Source of the DNA: Ramazzottius varieornatus
Taxonomy: Eukaryota > Tardigrada > Eutardigrada > Parachela > Ramazzottiidae
Direction of reading: 5' to 3'
NCBI GenBank assembly: GCA_001949185.1
Contig: BDGG01000022.1
Span: 124,001 to 188,000, forward strand
Length of the DNA: 64,000 nt
Under the pieces are notes generated by a model, which made no database searches, had not been told where the DNA came from, and saw only the letters and a program-made list of their open reading frames with translations. This document shows positions 55,718 to 64,000 of the stretch, piece by piece. A program made the position numbers and the translations under genes. Every line of letters starts with the position of its first letter. Positions within the stretch are counted from its first letter, which is position 1.

Positions 55718-56822
55718 TTCTTGACATGTGCACGTTTACTCAGACCATGCGAAACATCTAACTTACCGGTCGTAGCGTAGAACTAGCTATAATCAGCGGT
55801 CCATTCGACGTTGGGCAAGTTCAGAATAGACGATCGTAATCAGTGTTATTTTACTATGCAATTAAAACGATTAGAAATCACGTGCTACTCTTAAGTCTAC
55901 GTGATCAGCTGACTGTAACTAAATTTTATTATCGCTGACGAATTTCAATTATTAAAACTAAAATTCGATTTCCTATTATGGATCAATCAATCAAGCGAAC
56001 ACCAACCCGCACAATTGAAACGATTTTAATTATCAAAATCGATTTCCTATTATAATGATTAAAAAAACACTGATCGTAATGAGGCAGGAAAGGTAGCAGC
56101 CGCTCCTCATGCTACAGTGGACGACAAAATAGCTTTCGAAAATGGGTGTCAACGGAACCAGCTGGACGCAGCGAATCAAATTTGTGCCTTGGCTTAATAG
56201 TTATTTTGATTCCACGATAACATTTAAGACGCTCCGCCATTCTAAGAAGCTTATTTTGTCGTGCACTGTAGCAACACTTCGATTGCCGCACACGGTATGT
56301 AACGGTGGCCAATGGCCTCGACTCAGCCTGACGTCCCACCTGTTCACGACATGTCGAAGCCCTGCACGGGCACTGAACCAACCGATGACTCATGGGTACG
56401 CGTAGTCAGCAGCGGAATCTCAATGATTCGAGCACCCTGACATTTTTTACTGTTCACCTTGAACTGCAGCTGCTCTGATCGTTGGGTTTAAACTTCTTAA
56501 TTGCGAATTTCCCGGATTTCCGTCTCCCTATTCACTTCTCCCGCTGATGAAACCGTGTCTCGTTCCGTCAGTTGCTGTATCGATAAAGCCTGCCGAGGCA
56601 GTCTTGGTGGACATCCTCGATGGTTTGTGCCTAAGTACTCAGGTGGACGGAACAAGTTCGAACGGCCATGTCATCTTAGCTCTTGCAAGAACAGGCCGGG
56701 AATGGAGTGCCGAGAAAGAGGTGAATCCGCAAATAACGGTTGAAGCGGATTGCGACAATGTGTCAACCTGGCACAGTAACGAGTTTGCCATCGTGGGGCC
56801 ATTAATATGGCAATTTGCCTAC
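55718..56822. other. AT-rich stretch without recognised gene
   Basis: 55840-56080 is AT-rich with several ATTAAAA/GATTTCCTATTAT repeats. A 92-codon plus-strand frame at 56547-56825 shows no recognisable domain. Confidence 0.3.
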
Positions 56823-57233
56823 TGAGTAGTCTGGCCAACCAGGAAGCCGTTATGCTGCTGGGGCCGATGATGGTGGCTCGTTACACCTGTAACAGCAACT
56901 TTAACCTTGTGGGTATTGCCTTTTTGACATACACTCCAGACGACTCGTGGAAAGGTATCATATGCCTTTGTGCATAGCAGGATACGGTCCTACCTTGATT
57001 CCGCCTTTGTCAAGCAGATGGAAAAGCGACGCCAGAAGATTAAGCCGTTTGCGGTGTGGCGCAGCGGGCTTTGGAGAACGACATTGACGCCTGGTTAAAG
57101 CTGCGCTCCTTCATGAACCACCTGCCCTTCTCCAGCCAGGACGCTGCAGCCTTCCGAGCCGATATTGACGCGTGGCAAGGTGATATTCCCTTACTCGACA
57201 CCGTCATTCCGCTACAGTCCACCGCCGCCTAAG
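56823..57233 (+). pseudogene. Exon-like fragments of an unrecognised gene
   Basis: Three coding-looking pieces: 56825-56955 (SLANQEAVMLLGPMMVARYT, GIAFLTYTPDDSWKG), about 56982-57045 (RSYLDSAFVKQMEKRRQK) and 57071-57233 (RALENDIDAWLKLRSFMNHL, FRADIDAWQGDIPLL, ending at a stop). Plausible splice signals separate them, but the phases of the first two do not join cleanly, so the gene is either mis-assembled by me or decayed. Family unknown. Confidence 0.35.
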
Positions 57234-58616
57234 TTACCACATGCTCGATGTCATCGAGCATCTTGATCGATCAGAGTGGAATCGGGAGAGCTTTTTCATA
57301 GCTTTGGTCCTCTGGATGAATCTATTTGGACAAGACGATCGTGCATCAAAATGCCTTTACCCGATCATGCTCTTCTCTTGGTGGGAGAGTGTGTGTCAGA
57401 GTCCAGAGTGCTTTTATTGGTCATTGTAGACAGAAAGATGAGACTTTATATTTCAATTAGAGGCCAAAACATCTTGGCGGCTTTTTGCGCGACAAGTCTT
57501 CCCTCTGCCTGCTGATTCAAGCTCAATCGGGCAACTTTATTCCCTTAAGCGGGCATTTTTGGCCAAGAGAGCAAAGACTGTTAGAAGGGATGTAAAGGGA
57601 TAATTGCCTATAAGGCCGACTCTTTAGGAAGCCATATTGTGACAAGCACAGCATAGATAAACTGGCCGCTTCGAGGAAATGACACCCAACCCTCTTCCTT
57701 ATTTATTTTGCGAATTTCCTTCCAAAGCATGAGGTACCCTACTTCACGCTACTTGGCTCTCCAGTACGCCGCGAAGTACGGTAATTCAAATTCCGCACCA
57801 CCTTGTAAGATGGAATTCCAGTCACTTCCACTCACCGCCGTAATCGTCACAGGGCGCCATCATCGAATGATTTTTGCCCGGTGAGGAATAAGCCTGTCTA
57901 ACCACACCAAATTCTGCAACTGGCGCGCTCCAACCTTTGGCATCATTATGGCTCTGAAGGGCTCGACAGCCACTTTCAAAAAGATATGGGACACAGGGAG
58001 CAGCTATTTTTTCGCCTAAGTGTCTATTCTCTTCCTTTTCCATCAAGTCGGACAGAATCTCACAAGATTGCAAAACTTTGAACTTTTGCGCTTTAGCTAC
58101 GAAAGGCCAAAGGTGGTCAATATTCAGAGCAAACGGATTGGAGCTATGCACCGTTTGGTACAGATTGGCATTATGCCTATGTGATCGGGTAAGGCACTCT
58201 GTTGGCGACCTTTAACGGATAATTTGTGGAGATAGTTACTTTCTGTTGTCAATTACGGACATGCACTTTGTCAAGTGCGGCAAGTGGTACGAGTAAACGG
58301 AGGCAATGGCGGCAAAAGCACTGACCTGGCCAAGTAAAACATTGTCTTTTGTTGCGATCGAAGAAGGGTAGACGCAGTAGTCGTACTGTACAGAAATGTC
58401 TTTACAGATGCGTTTGGCGAATTGGCGATGGTTAGAAGATACTGTATTCCCTCTAAGGTTCTGCGCAGTACGTCATCACGAAAGTGAATTATACCCCGCA
58501 AAAACTTTACGGTACATCAGACTGATTGTTTGATTGTTGCCTATCAGGTTGTCACTCATTGCTCATTGTTTTCTGAATTTTTAACCGGAAGCACATTGCT
58601 GAGCTCCTTGCCGCAA
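57234..58616. other. No supported gene
   Basis: A minus-strand frame at 57822-58151 includes FALNIDHLWPFVAKAQKFKV, loosely reminiscent of the end of a BTB domain, but too little matches to call it. Confidence 0.3.
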
Positions 58617-59939
58617 TGAGCCCTAAAACTCATAGTACTTACTCTGTGGAGGAAGCCAAGCGTCATGTCATTGCACTGGAAAGGTGGGAGGGAAGTATTT
58701 GGAGTTACGCCAAGGCTGTTGGAATATCTGAATCGACATTGCGCCTTTGGAAGTAAAAACTGCTTCAAGTTGTTTCGGATCCCTTAGTGTTTCCCCAATA
58801 ACTTTTGTCATTCTCAGGTCTGGAAAGCTTCCAGGAAACAACAAAAACTCCGCAAAGCAGATTATGCACCCTGAACTCGATGTAGAGATGTACAGCAAAT
58901 ACGAAGAGCGTCTCGCGCAGCTCAAGCCCGCTCGAGATTTCGACCTGCAAAGAATGGCTCTTGCCGCTGCTGTCAAGCTGGGAATCACAAAGTTTAGGGC
59001 TTCGAAAGGATGGGTGAAGAAGTTTAGAAAGCGACGTGGAATAGTTTTGAGAGTCACAACGAAGATTGGCCGAAAGTTCGCGCAAGCAGACGAAGACAGG
59101 GTAAGAGGTCTGCTTATTACGGTGTGTGACGTCCTGTTATGAAATTTTTTTAAGCCGTGTTACTTGCTATTGATTATGATTAGTGACGACATGCGCAAAT
59201 TAAACTGCCATTCGCTTCTCCTATCTGCAGATCCAGGAAAGATTCTTCCTACACAGGATTTTTGAAGCCGTCTCCCTAAATCAACCTCATCCTTACTACA
59301 TCATGAACATGGACTTCAAACAGACTGCAGAACACGTATAGGAATCTCCAAAAGGTGCAAAGAAGTTTGAGTTGTCCAGCCTCCAGGAGATCCCGAATGC
59401 ATGTGTGCCTCACGATTTGCGCCGACGACTCAAAATTCCTCGCTTCCATCGTGTTTAAAGGCAACAAGAAGACCGGGAAGCTGTCGCCAAGATTCCTGAA
59501 CAAGTTGGTGATCCCCGAGAACGTGCGCATCTTCAGTATTCATTCGGGGTGGTGGAATTCGGCTTTTGATCAGTTCTGGATCAGCGAAACATTCGACGAA
59601 AGACACGATGGTGGAACCCTGATTCGCGCCAGCTCACGGGAGTTTCGAAAGTCAGATCTACTGGAAAATCCGGGTATCGAACAGGTGATCATTCCCGCTA
59701 GACTCACTGGTACCTATCAACCTCTCGACGCAGGTGTTAACTTTCCCTTGGAATCGTACCTGCGGCGATCTTACCATGTCTGGAGGGATGATCTCACCGC
59801 TGTTACCAAGAGTGGGTACTTGGAGAAGCCGAGCCGCCAAGATTTCATCCATTTTGTTTCGGAGGCTTGGGACAAAATCAAGGTTTCTACGGTAGAAAAT
59901 TCTTTTGTTGAAGCTAATATTATACCAGAGCCTTTATAA
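58617..59939 (+). pseudogene. Decayed pogo/Tigger-like transposase
   Basis: An N-terminal helix-turn-helix starts at 58617 (MSPKTHSTYSVEEAKRHVIA, VGISESTLRLWK). An apparent intron (58755-58818) leads to a CENP-B-like segment (HPELDVEMYSKYEERL, KGWVKKFRKRRGI), and another (59101-59230) to IQERFFLHRIFEAVSL. The catalytic part then has an in-frame TAG just after NMDFKQTAEHV and a frame change near 59395 before ICADDSKFLASIVFKGNKKT, LTGTYQPLDAGVNFPLESYL and SEAWDKI. The domain order is that of pogo-family transposases, with at least two disabling changes. No inverted ends were found. It is not a close copy of the transposase at 34020-35395. Confidence 0.7.
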
Positions 59940-60182
59940 ATTTTAGTTGGACAGGAAGAGATTATGGATAGTCCTGAGGATTTGGTGGCCTCTTTCGAGT
60001 GTAGTTTCAGCTCGGTGGAAGATTCATTCACAGAAGAGTAAAGCGTTACTGTGTATGGAAATTGATTGACGAGCCTTTGATTGGCGACCTAGTTGTTTTT
60101 CTATACCTGGTAATATTTACGGGCTTGTCACGTGACTGCGCAGAACCTTAGAGGAAATACAGTACTTGGTTGAGACTGATTT

Positions 60183-60535
60183 GTGTCGAAGGAGCGCTTC
60201 GCTGACTTCGTTTCGGGGTACGAAGTAGTGGCAGCGCTTCGTCAGAGCTGCGCACAGGCACTTGGGGCTCTTCTACGCTGGCCTTGGCAAGACATGGTGC
60301 AACGTCTTTCCGATTTTCTACTGCACCTAATGGATCAGAAAGAATGGCAAGCGCCACATGGCGGATTGCTAGAAGTAAAATATCTACTGGAAGGTTCGGC
60401 GTCCGACAGTCACACAGTGTGGGCCGTAATCTTGCTTTCCTACTTTTCTTTATTAATGCTCTTCTGTCTGTGCACAGGACAGGATCGAAGCAACCTTACC
60501 CAAAGTTTTCCCATCGATCCTCCATAGCCTGAAAG
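60183..60535 (+). pseudogene. BTAF1 (Mot1/TAF172)-like HEAT-repeat fragment
   Basis: Reads ERFADFVSGYEVVAALRQSC and AQALGALLRWP, then QKEWQAPHGGLLEVKYLLE. After an apparent intron (acceptor about 60479) it continues DRIEATLPKVFPSILHSLK. This follows the BTAF1 order ERFxDFVSxxVVAPVRxxCAQ...WEVRHGGLLGxKY...LPKVLxxI. Only this piece, about 90 residues of a roughly 1,850-residue protein, is present; no flanking BTAF1 exon was found on either side. The best donor/acceptor pair adds a few residues compared with the family. It is a gene remnant or captured fragment, 250 bp from the decayed transposase. Confidence 0.55.
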
Positions 60536-61011
60536 TCAGTTGCGCCGAAATCCAACTCAGACTTGGCCGTCAGGATTAAGCTGAACAATTCAATGTCAAA
60601 GCCGTAGAGGTATGCTACTACTGGAGAAATAAAGATACGGTCATAAAAAGCTACAGAATGAAAAAGCTGTAATCAAAGGAAAAGAGCTGAAAAGCAGCAG
60701 AGAGTAACGCGGACAGCTGAGACTATGCAGAAAGGCGGTAGGTATATATAGGTTATAAGTCAAAGAGACCAGCGAGGCAGTCTGCATAAAAGACTATGTG
60801 ATAATGACATGAGCGCGGATCACAGCCTGCAACGAAACAGCGCGGTGGAAAGCCTGACAAAATAACGACAAGTAAAAGAGATCGCAGCTATCACCATCAA
60901 TCCAGACGAACCAACATCATGATCAGATCGACCATCGAAACTTGCTGGCAAAAGCCAAAAGGACAAAGAAATTATACTCTTATACTCGAAGAGAATACAG
61001 GGCGACGAGGG
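60536..61011. other. No recognised gene
   Basis: Spacer that includes the 3' UTR of the ataxin-1-like gene on the minus strand. Confidence 0.35.
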
Positions 61012-62738
61012 TTACTTTTGAAAGCCATCAAGAAAGCGGTCATCTTCAGGGGCTGACCAACGGCGGAAAGCATTAACGTCTATGAAAGAGCGCTGTGTCT
61101 CGGCGCTGCTAGCCGCTCCGGCGGCGCACGACTGTCCTCCCACTCCTGCGCTTGCAGGATATGCAGCTGCCACTACCATTCTGCCTCGACCGTCCGTCGT
61201 TGCGGGCGGACTCTTGGCCTGACTTACAGCCGATCCTTCTCGACCACCTGAAGGAGGGAAATGCAGCCATGATCTTGCCTTATGGCTGGTGATGGCACTT
61301 ACTATTGGGGATGATAAAGGGCGAGTGTGTAGCCGTGTTTTGCCGTTTGCAGGCGGCAGGCGAGGTCCATTGCGGCTTGGGCGGTGGAGGCATGACGGAG
61401 GGAGGCGGCTGCTGCTGCGCCAGCACAGTGGGGTGGAGAGGAGGGGCGCTGACCAGTGGTGCCATCACCTCCTTGTAGGACAGGGAAATGCAAGTGTCGC
61501 CAGCATTAAGCTGGACAACGTGCAAGCCAAAGCGTCCCATGGTGGCAGCAGGACAGGCCGAAGACCAGCCTTTACCCAGGACGAAGAAGGGGTGATCCTC
61601 GCAGGCTTCCACTGCTACCTACCAGCGTACATAAGGACATGACAAAGATGGCTCTTAACCCTGGCCAGGCAGTCAGTGGCAGCTATACTGTACCTCGGTG
61701 CCCTGTCGCTTTCTGGGCCGGAAGTAGACGACCATCGTTGGTCCAGCACTGCCCACCCCCCTGCCAGCTGCCTTGACGGCCTTCTCAATACGGGCAATCT
61801 CGCTAAAGTCCACCTTCAAGTTGGGCGAGGCTGCGGCACTGCGGATAAAGTCGTCGCTGCAATCAAGTGGTATCCATCAATTAGTCTAGCCACTGGCACT
61901 TAATATCAATGAATGTGAAGAAGCCAACCTGGACATGTTTTCGATCGTCTTCAGCGATCCATTGGCCAACTGGATAAGGGAACCGCGGGTGAACTGATGA
62001 GGCTGGTAGGTGGAGGCCTTTGGAGAGGGCAAGTGCGCTGCAGTGATGACGGAAGTGGACTTGATGAAGGCGGGCAAGGAGGTGCTCGACAGCCGCAAAT
62101 CGCTCTTGGCTGCCTGTGGACAACTACATGCAGCCAGCTTCTCCACTGGAAGAGGCCGCTTTGCCTCGACTGCTCCAGCGTAGTTGCTGCTGGCACCTGC
62201 AATTACTTCTTTGACAGTTAAGGGCATTTCCGTCCTTGATATAATCCCTCTCAGTTACATGTATTGACTGGACAAGTAATAGTAGACAGTGAAGGGCCTT
62301 CGTGCTCAAATGTGCCGACTGTGGCAGCTTGCACCTACCATTGCTGCAGTGGGCGGAAGAGGCCGGAGAAGCGACGGGCGTGCTGCTGCTGCTGCTACTG
62401 CTGCTGAGCGGACTGTGGGAGCCATTGGAAGAACTGTGCATGCTTTCCTCGGGGCAGCAGCTTGCGACTGCGGTAGGCAAGTTGATGCTTGGCCGAGACA
62501 AGATGCGATGCTTCAAGCTGCCTTCTTTGCCCACTCGACCAGCTCGTCCCTCCCCAAGTCCCGACTGAGCATTCTCCACCTCCTGAGACTCCACCTTGCT
62601 CGAACCTGCACCAACAGACATTAGCTATACAGTATAGTCATATTGGCCCATAGATGTAACAGTATATACACATGGCCAAAAACGACAGTCAATTAGGGCA
62701 CAATACAAGCTAATCTCAACAGACATACCTTCAGCCAT
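61012..62738 (-). CDS. ATXN1: Ataxin-1-like AXH-domain protein
   Basis: Nuclear transcriptional co-regulator family that binds Capicua through its AXH domain. Exons 62738-62729, 62605-62339, 62247-61929, 61856-61694, 61618-61303 and 61247-61012; 1,311 nt, 436 residues. The first coding exon is only 10 nt (MAE plus one base). The N-terminus is Ser-rich with a run of about eight Ser. The AXH domain spans three exons at about residues 170-310: TRGSLIQLANGSLKTIENMS, SDDFIRSAAASPNLKVDFSE, IARIEKAV, then DHPFFVLGKGWSSACPAAT and LNAGDTCISLSYKE. A Pro/Gln linker (QQQPPPSVMPPPPKP) follows. Near the C-terminus FRRWSAPEDD matches the KRRWSAPE segment of ataxin-1, whose Ser is the 14-3-3 site and which overlaps a U2AF-homology ligand motif. 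The protein is shorter than human ATXN1 (about 815). Confidence 0.9.
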
Positions 62739-64000
62739 GATTTGGGCCATCGGATACTACTTTGGGCAAATTTGACCCATTGGATATCGATAGTATAGCA
62801 GCAGCCTGCAGGTAAAGGGAAGAGTAAATGCTGATGGTAGGTCAGCAAGACGTGTAGCCACTGCTTCAACCGTGCTGCTCATCATCTAAGCGACAACTTT
62901 GACTGGCCAGTCATCTTAGGGCTTCTTCAAGTCCAGGACGTGACCTAAAATAAGTGATGATCATTATTATTCTGACATTAATTTTTCCTCATAGCAGCTG
63001 ACAGATCCATAGAGTAAGAGTCCTACTTTATAGAGATGAATGAAGCGTACAAGACAGCACAAATATTGAAAACTAAAGCGTCGTGCGCTGTGATACTGAT
63101 AACATGGACATACTTGCCAGCTGTGCATATGAATTGTGGCCCCGAGGACTTTGAGTTTCCTTGCGAAGAAGAGTGTCACGACGAGCGCGCAGGCCCGTTG
63201 AAAAGAGACCAAGAGTTACTAAATGGTCCAGGCACCATCAAGCGACGAAGAAAGAATACGCACAAGCACTTTTCCGTCGAAATGCAGCACACACTTGACA
63301 GCCCCGCGTCAGCGCGATCGTCGATCGGACTCGGACGGTAATCGCTCGTCGCACTGCTCTATACTGTAGACCAGCCAAACAAAGATTTCTTCTTCGTCCC
63401 GCAAGTTGCCTTCCTCACACAATCAACTGCCTATATTCATCTACTGCAAACTCGCTACACTGCCCATGCTACGCTCAACCGCTTGCAAAATCACAGTCTA
63501 CAACGCTTCTCCATTGGCTGGGAAAACCAAGAAAACACATCGGCCCAGTTCTTCCGAAGTAAAAGAGGCTTTCTATGTATGATAGAAAGTTCTGTGTGCT
63601 CGACGTCATAGCAGGACGCCCAACTGCCACAGCTGCACATATGGTTCCATGACGTCATGGGCCGCTTTCAACCAAGCGCCACTCCAGACATTCCTTCGCG
63701 TCGACCAGCGCTTAAAGCTGTCTAGCTATGATACTTATTGATCTCTTCTCCATTCATTCGACCTGGCAAATAGGTGGAATATTTTCCACCTACAAGTACT
63801 CACCTCGCCCTCCGTCGTCCTGGAATTTTGCGTCCGATCCTGGCCGACTACCGTCCTGCACTACAAAGAACGCCGACTGCAAAACATCACGGCAGAAAAA
63901 TCTACGCCTAGCTTTAAGGCTGACTGAAAGAAGACTATCGACGATATTGCAGCTTGAGTTACAAATGTTCAGCGGAAATCTATTCGTGATGGTGGCATTT
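62739..64000. other. Right end of the window, no recognised gene
   Basis: It includes the presumed promoter of the ataxin-1-like gene. A 101-codon plus-strand frame (63036-63341) has a basic, Lys/Arg-rich end but no recognisable domain or splice partner, so it is not called. Confidence 0.35.

Noticed and set aside
57822-58151. BTB-domain gene on the minus strand
   Set aside because: Only a loose resemblance over about 30 residues; the core BTB motifs are absent.
1-64000. CRISPR array, tRNA or rRNA genes
   Set aside because: No regularly spaced direct repeats, no tRNA-like A/B boxes with a foldable cloverleaf, and no rRNA core sequence were noticed.

Overview
The window is eukaryotic and animal: multi-exon genes with GT-AG introns, mostly 50-250 bp, and metazoan gene content (a Gs alpha pair, LLGL, an ataxin-1-like AXH protein, SAXO, WAP and signal-peptide proteins). 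The compact introns and close gene spacing would suit a sponge or another early-branching animal, but the species cannot be fixed from this sequence. I joined exons by hand. Nearly every recognised chain closes exactly in frame, which is the main support for the models, and individual splice sites may be off by a few bases.

Layout. 0.8-7.0 kb (+): lethal giant larvae homologue. 7.5-13.3 kb (-): a long protein of about 1,400 residues built on a repeated short S/T...(D/E)(Y/F) motif. 13.7-15.6 kb (-): SAXO axonemal microtubule stabiliser. 16.7-17.6 kb (-): small secreted Cys-rich protein. 18.1-23.6 kb (-): BLTP3/UHRF1BP1-type lipid transfer protein. 24.4-26.6 kb (-): eIF2B beta. 27.7-30.1 kb (+): mitochondrial aspartyl-tRNA synthetase. 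30.3-32.1 kb (-): ANKMY2. 32.7-36.1 kb: two adjoining DNA transposons, one Tigger/pogo-like with a broken transposase. 36.6-37.2 kb (+): HSBP1. 38.0-41.4 kb (+): SART1. 41.9-42.8 kb (+): secreted WAP protein. 42.9-44.0 kb (-): unrecognised protein. 46.3-51.9 kb (+): tandem Gs alpha genes, the second divergent. 52.2-54.5 kb (-): mitochondrial aspartate aminotransferase. 54.9-60.5 kb: remains of genes (sugar transporter piece, unknown exons, pogo-like transposase, BTAF1-like piece). 61.0-62.7 kb (-): ataxin-1-like protein.

The genes are mostly unrelated housekeeping and signalling genes. One likely functional neighbourhood is the SAXO gene and the repeat-motif gene beside it: both are on the minus strand, share a TTNHxDY core and point to cilia. 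The other is the Gs alpha tandem duplication. Running through the introns is a family of roughly 50-bp inverted-repeat elements with ends like CAAGTGGCGCACGC / GTGCGCCACTTG; at least nine copies lie in introns of LLGL, BLTP3 and SART1. A second short repeat carries TGACGTCA cores and a 19-mer shared by introns of DARS2 and GOT2.
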